From: Hyphomicrobiales bacterium
Lineage (GTDB): Bacteria; Pseudomonadota; Alphaproteobacteria; Rhizobiales; Kaistiaceae
NCBI GenBank assembly: GCA_017305635.1
Contig: JAFKKF010000023.1
Coordinates: 1-35,279, forward strand
Length of the DNA: 35,279 nt
Reading direction: 5' to 3'
The notes below the pieces were generated by a model. That model was not told the DNA's origin and did not search any database. It saw nothing but the letters and a program-made list of their open reading frames with translations. Numbering within the stretch: the stretch's first letter is position 1; every line of letters begins with the position of its first letter. Below, piece after piece: positions 6,873-14,304 of this stretch. Position numbers and translations under genes: made by a program.

Positions 6873-8027
6873 CTATCGTGGCAACACGAGGCTTTCCCTG
6901 CCGATTTCTCCGACGTTCCGAACGCCGCAGAGGGCCATGGTCAGGTCCAGCTCGTTTCGGATGAGTTCGAGGACCTTGGCGACGCCGGCTTCGCCCATGG
7001 CTCCAAGCCCGTAGAGCATGCTGCGGCCGATATAGGTGGAGCGCGCCCCGAGCGCGACCGCCTTGAAGACTTCCCGGCCGGAAAGAATGCCACCGTCCAG
7101 ATGGACCTCGGTCTTGCTGCCGACGGCGGCGGCGACCGCGGGCAGGGCCGCGATACTCGACAATGCCCCGTCGAGCTGCCGTCCGCCGTGGTTCGAGACC
7201 ACGATGGCGTCCGCGCCGGCTTCGACGGCGCGCTCGGCATCGGCGGGATCGAGGATGCCCTTCATCACCATCCTGCCCGGCCATCTGTCGCGGATCCGAC
7301 GCACGGCGTCCCAGTCGAGCGTCGGATCGAACTGGCTGTTGGTCCATTTGGCGAGCGAGGTCGTATCGTCGAGGCCCTTCACGTGCCCGACGAGGTTGCC
7401 GAATGTACGGCGCCTCGTTCCGAGCATTGCCAGGCACCAACGTGGCTTCGTCGCGAGGTTGGCGAGGTTGCGCAATGTCGGTCGCGGCGGCGACGAAAGG
7501 CCGTTGTAGATGTCCTTGTTGCGCTGCCCGGATATCTGGAGGTCGAGGGTCAGGACCAAGGTCGGGCAGCCGACCGCGGCGGCACGATCCATGAGCCCAT
7601 GCACGAAATCGCGGTCGCGCATGACGTAGAGCTGGAACCAGAAGGGCTTCTCGACATGCGCCGCCACATCCTCCAGCGAACATATGCTCACGGTCGAAAG
7701 GGTGAAGGGAACACCGAACTTCTCCGCGGCCCGCGCGGCGAGGATCTCGCCGTCGGCGTGGGTCATGCCGGTGAGGCCGGTGGGCGCAATGGCGACCGGC
7801 ATGCGGATCGGCTGGCCGAGCATGGTCGCTGACGTCGAGCGATGGCCGACATCGACTCCGACGCGCTGGCGAAGGCGGATCCGCGCGAAGTCGGAATGGT
7901 TCTCGCGATAGGTCTGCTCGGTCCACGAGCCGCCGTCGACGTAGTCGTAGAACATCCGCGGGACGCGCTTCTTCGCCAACCGCCGCAGATCCTCCACACA
8001 GGCAATCCGGCGCGTCGTGGCCGCCAT
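6873..8027 (-). CDS. FMN-dependent alpha-hydroxy-acid dehydrogenase (lactate dehydrogenase LldD-like)
   Basis: 384 residues, the typical length of the family, a TIM barrel binding FMN. Visible family features are the start RMFYDYVDGGSWTEQTYREN, the FMN-binding segment MPVAIAPTGLTGMTHADGE (~76-94), the FQLYVMRDRD strand, the catalytic base His280 in SNHGGRQLDGA, and the phosphate-binding LDGGI...GARSTYIGR region near the end. It oxidises a 2-hydroxy acid to the 2-keto acid, passing electrons to quinone or oxygen. L-lactate is the default guess, but the neighbouring sugar-type transporter, SDR and erythronate-dehydrogenase remnant allow another hydroxy or sugar acid. The gene is divergent from the transporter operon across a 92-nt gap and is probably under the same regulator. 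Confidence 0.85.
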   Translation of the reverse strand: MAATTRRIACVEDLRRLAKKRVPRMFYDYVDGGSWTEQTYRENHSDFARIRLRQRVGVDVGHRSTSATMLGQPIRMPVAIAPTGLTGMTHADGEILAARAAEKFGVPFTLSTVSICSLEDVAAHVEKPFWFQLYVMRDRDFVHGLMDRAAAVGCPTLVLTLDLQISGQRNKDIYNGLSSPPRPTLRNLANLATKPRWCLAMLGTRRRTFGNLVGHVKGLDDTTSLAKWTNSQFDPTLDWDAVRRIRDRWPGRMVMKGILDPADAERAVEAGADAIVVSNHGGRQLDGALSSIAALPAVAAAVGSKTEVHLDGGILSGREVFKAVALGARSTYIGRSMLYGLGAMGEAGVAKVLELIRNELDLTMALCGVRNVGEIGRESLVLPR

Positions 8028-8119
8028 ATTCCACTCCCCAAAGTTGTCTGCGGATCAGCTTGTCAGGCAACCGGACGATATGCTATGGATCGCTTAGACG
8101 TCAACCTAGGGAGGTTAGT
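8028..8119. promoter_or_regulatory. Divergent promoter region, dehydrogenase / ABC operon
   Basis: A 92-nt gap between divergent starts must carry both promoters. A direct repeat of TTGTC (8044-8048 and 8060-8064) is present. The second copy belongs to an imperfect dyad TTGTCAGGCAA, which could be an operator for the GntR-type regulator at the end of the operon. The ribosome binding site AGGGAGG (8108-8114) precedes the TTG start at 8120. Confidence 0.35.
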
Positions 8120-9250
8120 TTGACCAGGAAATCGAATATAAATCAGTGGCTTGCTGCTGCCGCGCTGCTCGTTGTCGCCAGCCCGGCGCTGGCGGCCGAT
8201 GGTCCCGTCGCCATTGCCGCGCAGAGCTTCTCTACCGATCTCTGTCAGCCGGCGGATCCCAACGCGGTGAAGGAGATCCCGAAGGGTGTCTCGGGCTTCA
8301 CCGGCTATGAATCGGCGGCTGGTGATTGGCTGACCGAGCCGTCCTCCAGCCCCCTCAAGGGCAAGCGCGTCGCGCTCACCGTGATGGGGCTCGGCCAGCC
8401 CTTCTTTCTCGCCATCAAGGGGCATTGGGAACGGCTCGCCGAGAAGTACGGGTTCGAGCTCAAGGTCTATGACGGCCGCTTCGACGCCGGCACCGTGCAG
8501 AAGCTGGTCGACGACGTGATCTCCGACGCGCCCGACGCGGTCGCCTTCGCGCCGCTCGACAGCAATGCCTCGGTCCCGCAGGTCAAGCGCATGCTCGATG
8601 CCGGGCTGAAGGTCATCACCTACAACGTCCAGCCGTCGGAAGTGGTGGCGCCGCGCGTCTTCGCCAACGACTATGACGGCCCGCGCCTCGTCGGCTGCAA
8701 CACGGCCCGCTACTACAAGGCGAAGTTCGGCGACAAGCCGGCCCATATCGGCGTCGTCGACCTGCCGCAGCTGCCCCAGGTGCAGGACCGCAAGAACGGC
8801 TTCCTCTACGGCTTCCTGTCGCTGATCCCGACCGCCAAGGTCGAGCAAACCGTCGATGGCGGCGGCGTCATCGACAAGGCCAATCCGGCGGCCGCCGACA
8901 TGCTCCAGGCCCATCCCGAGATCAACGTGATCTTCGGCATCAACAACGACTCCTCGCTCGGCACCGTCGCCGCGCTGAAGGCGGCCGGCTCCTATTCGCC
9001 GGACTGGGGCGTGGTCTCGTCGGTCGACGGTTCGGAGCCGGTCATGGCCGAGCTCGGCAGCGATGCCTCGCCGCTGAAGGCCGAGAGTGGCTACCCGCCC
9101 TATGACTTCAGCGTCGCCGCCTTCAACCTGCTTGGAGCCACCGTCGAAGGCAAGACGACCAAGGATACCCAGGTCATCGTCGGCTACCCGCCGATCAACC
9201 CGACCGCCGAAGGCATCGACGCCTGGGTCAAGCGGCAATATCCGCGCTAG
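8120..9250 (+). CDS. Sugar-type ABC transporter, periplasmic binding protein
   Basis: 376 residues from a TTG start, preferred over the upstream ATG 8060 because AGGGAGG lies just before it and the product then begins with a proper signal peptide (MTRKSNINQWLAAAALLVVASPALA, cleavage after ~25). The mature protein is of the periplasmic binding protein class 1 (ribose/galactose type): KGKRVALTVMGLGQPFFLAIKGHWERLAEKYG, VQKLVDDVISDAPDAVAFAPLD, and NVIFGINNDSSLGTVAALKAAG. It captures the substrate in the periplasm and delivers it to the permease encoded downstream. The ligand cannot be read from the sequence. A stable hairpin lies between this gene and the ATPase gene. Confidence 0.9.
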   Translation: MTRKSNINQWLAAAALLVVASPALAADGPVAIAAQSFSTDLCQPADPNAVKEIPKGVSGFTGYESAAGDWLTEPSSSPLKGKRVALTVMGLGQPFFLAIKGHWERLAEKYGFELKVYDGRFDAGTVQKLVDDVISDAPDAVAFAPLDSNASVPQVKRMLDAGLKVITYNVQPSEVVAPRVFANDYDGPRLVGCNTARYYKAKFGDKPAHIGVVDLPQLPQVQDRKNGFLYGFLSLIPTAKVEQTVDGGGVIDKANPAAADMLQAHPEINVIFGINNDSSLGTVAALKAAGSYSPDWGVVSSVDGSEPVMAELGSDASPLKAESGYPPYDFSVAAFNLLGATVEGKTTKDTQVIVGYPPINPTAEGIDAWVKRQYPR

Positions 9251-9286
9251 GATGGCGGCCGCGGCCGACGCGCCGCGGCAGGAAAG

Positions 9287-9317
9287 GAAAGGCGCGGCAT
9301 CTCTCCCCGCGCCTTTC
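9287..9317 (+). promoter_or_regulatory. Intercistronic hairpin after the binding-protein gene
   Basis: A perfect 11-bp stem GAAAGGCGCGG / CCGCGCCTTTC with a 9-nt loop, placed between the binding-protein stop (9250) and the ATPase start (9345). There is no following T run. It probably protects the upstream mRNA or gives partial termination, so that the binding protein is made in excess of the membrane components. Confidence 0.6.
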
Positions 9318-9344
9318 TGCCCTCAGAGGAGAAGCTACCGCTCC

Positions 9345-10874
9345 ATGACCCCCGCTGCCGAACCGCTTGCCGCGACGCCCCTCCTCCGCGTCGCCGGGCT
9401 CTCCAAGCAGTATCCCGGCGTTCGCGCGTTGAACGAGGTCGATTTCGACCTTGTGCCCGGCGAGGTCCATTGCCTCATCGGCGAGAACGGGGCCGGCAAG
9501 TCCACCCTGGTCAAGATCATCGCCGGTGCCCAGAAGCCCGATCGCGGCACCATCGAGGTGCGTGGGCAGAAGACCGAGATACAGAGCCCGCGTCACGCCA
9601 AGGATCTTGGCCTCGCCTTCATCTTCCAGGAACTCAGCGTCGTGAACGGCCTGACCGTCGCGGAGAATGTCGTGCTCGGTTCCGAGCCCGGTTCCGCCGG
9701 CCGGTTCGACAAGGCCGCCGCGGTCGCCACCACCCGCCAGGCGCTCGCCGGCATCGGCTTCGACAGCCTCGATCCGAATGCCCGCGTCGGCACGCTGTCG
9801 ACGGCGGAGAAGCAGGCGGTGATGATCGCCAAGGCGCTCTGCGCCAATGCCGACGTGATCGTCATGGACGAGCCCACCTCTCCGCTCGAGGAGCAGGAGG
9901 TGCAGAAGCTCTTCGCGGTCATCGCCACCCTCAAGGCGCAGGGCAAGGGCATCATCTACGTCTCGCACAAGATGCGCGAGATCGAGACGATCGGTGACCG
10001 GGTCACGGTCTTCAAGGATGGCGCGCGCGTCGCCACGCTGCCCCGCAGCGCCATCTCGCCGCGCGAGCTGATCCGCCTGATGGTCGGTCGCGATCTCGGC
10101 GACATCTTCCCGGCGAAAGCGCGCACGCCCGGTCGCGCGATACTCGAGGTCAGGGGCCTGTCGGGTGCCCGCATCCACGACGTCGATCTGACCGTCCGCG
10201 CCGGCGAGATCGTCGGCGTCGCCGGGCTGGTGGGCGCCGGGCGGACCGAGCTGCTCCGCAGCATCTTCGGCGCCGATCCCGTGGCGCAGGGCGAGATCCG
10301 GGTCGATGGCGAAAGGCTCCACGCCAATGCGGTGCGCGCGGCGATCCGTGCCGGCCTCGGCCTCGTCCCGGAGGAACGGCGGGCGCAGGGGATCGTCCCG
10401 GTGCTCAGCGTCTTCGACAACGTCCTCCTGCCGTGGAACGAGTTTCCCGCGAGCCGCCGGTTCAAGGGCACGCCCGACGCGGTTGCGAGCCGCGCCATCG
10501 ACAGCATGAGCGTGAAGACGCCGTCGCTCGCGCAACGCATCAGCGCCCTTTCCGGCGGCAACCAGCAGAAGGTCGTCGTCGGCAAGTGGCTGACGATGAA
10601 TACCCGCCTTCTTCTCCTCGACGAGCCGACGCGCGGCGTCGACGTCGGAGCCAAGCGCGAGATCTACAGGATCATCGACGACCTCGCGAAGGACGGCCTT
10701 GCCATCCTTCTCGTCTCCTCGGAGCTGTCGGAAGTCATCGGGCTTTCCGACCGCATCGTCGTGCTGAACGGCGGCCGGGTCGTTGGCGAGCTGCCGGGAA
10801 ATGCATCGGAGGCCGCGGTCGTCGAACTGTCGATGATCCACGGTCTCGGCGCCTCAACAGGATCGGAAGCATGA
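9345..10874 (+). CDS. Sugar-type ABC transporter, ATP-binding protein (two NBDs)
   Basis: 509 residues with two fused nucleotide-binding domains, as in RbsA/MglA/XylG. NBD1 has Walker A GENGAGKST, a divergent signature LSTAEKQ and Walker B VIVMDEPTS. NBD2 has a degenerate Walker A (GLVGAGRTE), the signature LSGGNQQK and Walker B LLLLDEPTRGVDVG. Degeneracy of the second P-loop is normal for this family. It energises the permease encoded by the next gene, which starts inside its stop codon (ATGA overlap). The start ATG 9345 is supported by AGAGGAGAAG ~10 nt upstream; an open frame reaches further left without support. Confidence 0.93.
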   Translation: MTPAAEPLAATPLLRVAGLSKQYPGVRALNEVDFDLVPGEVHCLIGENGAGKSTLVKIIAGAQKPDRGTIEVRGQKTEIQSPRHAKDLGLAFIFQELSVVNGLTVAENVVLGSEPGSAGRFDKAAAVATTRQALAGIGFDSLDPNARVGTLSTAEKQAVMIAKALCANADVIVMDEPTSPLEEQEVQKLFAVIATLKAQGKGIIYVSHKMREIETIGDRVTVFKDGARVATLPRSAISPRELIRLMVGRDLGDIFPAKARTPGRAILEVRGLSGARIHDVDLTVRAGEIVGVAGLVGAGRTELLRSIFGADPVAQGEIRVDGERLHANAVRAAIRAGLGLVPEERRAQGIVPVLSVFDNVLLPWNEFPASRRFKGTPDAVASRAIDSMSVKTPSLAQRISALSGGNQQKVVVGKWLTMNTRLLLLDEPTRGVDVGAKREIYRIIDDLAKDGLAILLVSSELSEVIGLSDRIVVLNGGRVVGELPGNASEAAVVELSMIHGLGASTGSEA

Positions 10875-11881
10875 CGGATCTCGCCCACTCGGCAACTCGG
10901 CGGCGCGCCTCCTTCGGCGGATGGTTGATCGCCGACCGGCAGCGCGTGCAGACGGTCGTCACGCTCTTCGTCCTCGTCCTGATGGTCGTGGTCTTCGGCC
11001 TGATCAACGGCCGCTTCTTCACCGTGACCAATTTCCAGAACCTCGCCCGCAATACCGCGCCGCTGATCATCTCGGCCTGCGCCATGACCGCAGTGATGGT
11101 CGCCCGCGGGCTCGACCTCTCGGTCGGCAGCGTGCTCGCCGCCTCGTCCGTGGTCGCGGCCTCGCTGGCGGTGAAGGGCGTGCCGCTGCCGCTCGCCTTC
11201 CTCGGCGGCCTCGTCTTCGGCGGCCTCATCGGCTTCGCCAATGGCTGGATCATCGTGCGGATGCGCGTGAGCCCGATCATCGTGACGCTCGGCTCTCTCA
11301 ACATAGCCCGCGGCATCGCCTACCTGATCACGCCGAGCGCCATCCTTGTCGGCCTGCCGCCCCGATGGAGCGATATCGGAACATCGAACCTCGGGCCGTT
11401 TCCGGTGCCGATCCTCATCGCGCTCGCGGTCGTCGCGGTCTATGCCTGGATCAGCCGCAGGACCAAGTTCGGCAAGCACATCTACGCGGTAGGCGGCAAC
11501 GAGGAAGCGGCGCGCCTTTCCGGCATCAGCGTCGATCGCACGCTGATCATTCTCTATGTGCTCTCCGGCGTCATGGCGGCGCTCGCCGGCATCGTGCTTT
11601 CCACCCGCGTCGGCTCCGGCGACCCGAATATCGGCATCGGTTTCGAGCTCGCCGTCATCGCCGCCGTGATCATCGGCGGCACCAGCCTGTCGGGCGGCGA
11701 GGGCCGCATCCTTGGCACCGTCATCGGCGCGGTGATCATCGGGACCCTTTCGAACGGTCTGAACCTCGCCGGCGTCGAGCCTTTCTGGCAATACGTGGCG
11801 CAGGGGATGGTGCTGATCGCAGCCGTCGTGCTCGATCGGCGGGTAAACGAGCAGGTCATGCGCCTCGGTGCCAGGTCATAG
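10871..11881 (+). CDS. Sugar-type ABC transporter, permease
   Basis: 336 residues, polytopic, about nine membrane helices, of the BPD_transp_2 type (RbsC/XylH-like). Conserved parts are LARNTAPLIISACAMTAVMVARGLDLSVGS, FANGWIIVRMRVSPIIVTLGSLNIARGIAY, and AVGGNEEAARLSGISVDRTLI, the cytoplasmic loop that contacts the ATPase. It forms the transmembrane channel for the substrate. It overlaps the ATPase gene by four bases (ATGA), indicating translational coupling and equal production. The SDR gene follows after 40 nt. Confidence 0.92.
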   Translation: MTDLAHSATRRRASFGGWLIADRQRVQTVVTLFVLVLMVVVFGLINGRFFTVTNFQNLARNTAPLIISACAMTAVMVARGLDLSVGSVLAASSVVAASLAVKGVPLPLAFLGGLVFGGLIGFANGWIIVRMRVSPIIVTLGSLNIARGIAYLITPSAILVGLPPRWSDIGTSNLGPFPVPILIALAVVAVYAWISRRTKFGKHIYAVGGNEEAARLSGISVDRTLIILYVLSGVMAALAGIVLSTRVGSGDPNIGIGFELAVIAAVIIGGTSLSGGEGRILGTVIGAVIIGTLSNGLNLAGVEPFWQYVAQGMVLIAAVVLDRRVNEQVMRLGARS

Positions 11882-11921
11882 AGCGGCAGACCCGCTTCAG
11901 GAAGCGGACAGGGAGGAAGAC

Positions 11922-12707
11922 GTGAACCAGGAATTCGCCGGCAAGGTCGCTGTCGTCACCGGCTCGAGCGGCATCGGCCTTGGCGCCGCGTTGAAGCTCG
12001 CCGAGCTCGGCGCCCGCGTCCACCTCTGCGGCAACAGCGAGGAGCACAACGCCGCGGCCCGCGATCGCACGGCAGGGAAGTCGATTTCCGTCGAGGCCGT
12101 CGATGTGAGCAATGACGGCGAGGTGGAGCGGCTCGCCAGCCGGATCCGCGCCGAGGGTCCCGAGGTGCATGTTCTCGTCAATGCGGCGGCGATCCAGCCC
12201 TATGGGACCGTCGAGACCACGAGCCCCGACGACTGGGATCGCACGATGGGCGTGAACCTCCGCTCCTACTACCTCATGTCGCATTTCCTCTACCCGATGA
12301 TGAAGGGCCGTCCCGGCGGCGCCTCGATCATCCACTTCGCCTCCGTCCAGGGGCATAGCAACCAGCGCAACGTCATGGCCTATGCCACCTCGAAGGGCGC
12401 GATCCATGCGCTTACCCGTGCCATGGCCGTCGACTGCGCGCGCGACGGCGTGCGCGTCAACTCGATCTCGCCCGGCTCGATACGAACCCCGATGCTTGAA
12501 TTCTCGGCGCGCTCCCTGATGTCGCCCGGTGGATCGCTGGAGGAGACGATCGAGCGTTTCGGCGCCGGCCATCCCGTCGGCCGCGTCGGCACCATCGACG
12601 AGGTTGCCGAGCTGGTAGCCTTCCTTGCCTCGCCACGCTCGGGCTTTTGCACGGGCAGCGACTTCGCCATTGACGGCGGGCTGCGCGCGCAACTCGGCGT
12701 GCAGTAG
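11922..12707 (+). CDS. Short-chain dehydrogenase/reductase (SDR)
   Basis: 261 residues, classical SDR of the FabG-like type. The cofactor-binding TGSSGIGLG lies near residues 13-21, NAA near 86-90, the catalytic Ser is in HFASVQG, and Tyr and Lys are in YATSK. The C-terminal part has the usual SPGSIRTPM stretch and a GSDFAIDGG end. It oxidises or reduces a hydroxyl/keto group using NAD(P)(H). The GTG start at 11922 is chosen because GGGAGGAAG lies 3-11 nt upstream. Its position after the permease and before the regulator makes it the likely first catabolic step for the imported compound, possibly with the FMN dehydrogenase. Confidence 0.9.
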   Translation: MNQEFAGKVAVVTGSSGIGLGAALKLAELGARVHLCGNSEEHNAAARDRTAGKSISVEAVDVSNDGEVERLASRIRAEGPEVHVLVNAAAIQPYGTVETTSPDDWDRTMGVNLRSYYLMSHFLYPMMKGRPGGASIIHFASVQGHSNQRNVMAYATSKGAIHALTRAMAVDCARDGVRVNSISPGSIRTPMLEFSARSLMSPGGSLEETIERFGAGHPVGRVGTIDEVAELVAFLASPRSGFCTGSDFAIDGGLRAQLGVQ

Positions 12708-12737
12708 GCTCGGAGAAGATCAGGGAGCCCTGGACCG

Positions 12738-13448
12738 ATGGCAAACAGCCCAAGTCCGCTGAACCGCCTCGGACTGCCGTCGCAGGTGGCGGGCCTGATC
12801 CGCGCCGAGATCGTGCGCGGCGCACTCAAGCCAGGCGACAAGCTGCCGACCGAGCAGGAGCTCGCCGCGCTCCACGGTGTCAGTCGTGCCGTGATCCGCG
12901 AAGCGATCGCCAAGCTCCGGCATGAGGGCCTGGTAGCCTCGCGCCAGGGACTGGGCGCCTTCGTCAATTCGCCGGAGGCCGGCAATTCCCTGACCATCCA
13001 TCCGGACAGCTTCGCCGAACCGGAGGACTACCGGCAACTATACGAGCTCCGCCTCGTGCTCGAGGCGGGCGCGGCCGAACTCGCTGCCCTGAACGCCACG
13101 CCCGACGACCTCGAGGCGATCCGCCGCTGCATCGATGCCATGGCCAACGTCACCGAGCTTCATGGCGCCTATGTCGAGACCGATATCAGCTTCCACCGCG
13201 CCGTCGCCGCGGCTACCCGGAACGCCTTCGTCTCGCTCTTCATCAATTTCGTCGACGTGAAGCTGAAGGAGAGCATCCTCCTCGCCCTGAAGCATCTGGA
13301 CTTCCAGTCGACGAAGGCGATCTCGGTGAAGGAACACGAGGACATCTTCAACGCGATACGCATGCGCGACGCGGCCGCCGCGTCCGCGGCAATGCGGACG
13401 CATCTCCAGAATTCTTCCGGCCGGCTTGGTCTGATCCCCAAGCTTTGA
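12738..13448 (+). CDS. GntR-family transcriptional regulator, FadR subfamily
   Basis: 236 residues. The N-terminal winged helix-turn-helix (~10-75) has the signature LKPGDKLPTEQELAALHGVSRAVIREAIAKLRHEGLV. The C-terminal FCD domain (~90-225) keeps residues usually used to hold a metal or acid ligand (TDISFHRAV, KEHEDIF, MRTHLQN). FCD regulators typically sense small carboxylates and repress the adjacent catabolic operon. The gene starts 30 nt after the SDR, with GGGAG upstream, as the last member of the operon. It probably controls the divergent promoters at 8028-8119. Confidence 0.9.
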   Translation: MANSPSPLNRLGLPSQVAGLIRAEIVRGALKPGDKLPTEQELAALHGVSRAVIREAIAKLRHEGLVASRQGLGAFVNSPEAGNSLTIHPDSFAEPEDYRQLYELRLVLEAGAAELAALNATPDDLEAIRRCIDAMANVTELHGAYVETDISFHRAVAAATRNAFVSLFINFVDVKLKESILLALKHLDFQSTKAISVKEHEDIFNAIRMRDAAAASAAMRTHLQNSSGRLGLIPKL

Positions 13449-13511
13449 TAACCCGCTCCATCGGCGATACGAGGCGGCCATGCGCCCGCCGCCGATCTTG
13501 CGGGCAGGTGG

Positions 13512-13700
13512 TCAGATGAAATAGGGAGCCATCTCGAACGGCGGCACGTCGAGGCGACGACGTTTCCCTCCTGAAGGAAATCCCTGAAGGTCTTCCCGCG
13601 CTCCCGGCCTTTCCGGCAATGCATGTCGTAGGCTTCCTCCGGGATCTCGGGAAGCATGCCGCGCTCGAATTCCTTGCGCACGATGCCCATCACGGCCATG
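13512..13700 (-). pseudogene. Truncated, frameshifted C-terminal remnant of an unidentified gene
   Basis: On the minus strand a protein-like segment reads EFERGMLPEIPEEAYDMHC RKGRERGKTFRDF (split here), then changes frame near 13570 and ends PPFEMAPYFI before a stop at 13512. The composition looks like real coding sequence rather than a shadow, but upstream of about 13700 the frame only mirrors the neighbouring remnant. I do not recognise the family. It has lost its N-terminal part and is shifted, so it is probably dead. Confidence 0.35.
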
Positions 13701-13712
13701 GACACGGCCAGG

Positions 13713-14003
13713 CTGGGTGCCGATCGCCATCTCACCATGCCGGGGATATCCGCCACCGTGGGGGAAATGCTGGACGCACTTGTCCGCGCTGCAGGCCGTG
13801 ACGCCCTGAAGCACATCCGCCGCACCCCCGACCCCACCATGATCGCAATGGCCGCGACCCTCCCCAGGCATCTTGACGCGTCCCGGGCAATCTCCTGCGG
13901 CTTTCACCCCGATCTTCTCGGAGCTGGACCGGAGCTCGATTTCAACGACATCATCCGCATCCACGCGGAGGACGATCTCAACGCCGCGACACCAGGTCCA
14001 TAG
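13713..14003 (+). pseudogene. C-terminal fragment of an NAD-dependent epimerase/D-erythronate dehydrogenase-like gene
   Basis: About 96 codons, starting without any suitable initiation context, read LGADRHLTMPGISATVGEMLDALVR..., then PDPTMIAMAATLPRHLDASRA and LDFNDIIRIHAEDDL. This matches, from memory of the family, the C-terminal part of extended-SDR D-erythronate dehydrogenases (DenD-like). The N-terminal Rossmann half is missing. An insertion-like LLGAGPE interrupts the usual end. Because relatives sit in tetronate/polyol catabolic loci with the same kinds of genes as those upstream, the fragment hints at the former substrate range of this locus. Confidence 0.6.
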
Positions 14004-14210
14004 CGCTTTTGAGTCCAGGGAAGGGGCACATTCGAGCCATGGGTACCGAGACGACATGCCCTGACCCTCCGCGAGCATGTCGCAGTCCCGGTCCCCCGTG
14101 ACCGCAGCAGCCTCGCCAGCTATGATGGAGTCGCGTGCAGCCGTGCCCTAGGCGCGCGCCAGGACCCTGCCGGCTGGACGACCTGGAAATTGGGGCCACG
14201 TCTTCGTCGC
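14004..14210. other. Intergenic stretch before tRNA-Val, no gene seen
   Basis: About 200 nt between the dehydrogenase remnant and tRNA-Val. It must contain the tRNA promoter, but no clear -35/-10 pair stands out. The rest of the 13449-14210 gap is taken by the two remnants described separately. Confidence 0.3.
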
Positions 14211-14286
14211 CGCCCTGTAGCTCAACGGTCAGAGCCGAGCTCTCACAAGGCTCGGGTTGCAGGTTCAAGTTCTGCCGGGGCGACCA
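14211..14286 (+). tRNA. tRNA-Val(CAC)
   Basis: 76 nt with a full cloverleaf: acceptor CGCCCTG / CGGGGCG with A73 and encoded CCA; D arm GCTC...GAGC with the invariant GG; anticodon arm GAGCT / loop CTCACAA / GGCTC giving anticodon CAC; variable GGGTT; T arm GCAGG / TTCAAGT / TCTGC. It reads GUG codons. The start of the acyltransferase gene lies only 18 nt after the CCA. Confidence 0.9.
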
Positions 14287-14304
14287 CGTCGGTTGGGGCA
14301 AGGG

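Noticed and set aside
8063-9238. Long minus-strand frames opposite the ABC operon (also at 9228-10841 and 10664-11791).
   Set aside because: Their composition (Asp/His/Arg-rich, no domains) is that of shadows of GC-rich genes; the plus-strand proteins are clear family members.
14257-14304. An earlier start (14257) for the acyltransferase.
   Set aside because: It lies within tRNA-Val, and the family start MRYRPEIDGLRA matches ATG 14305.
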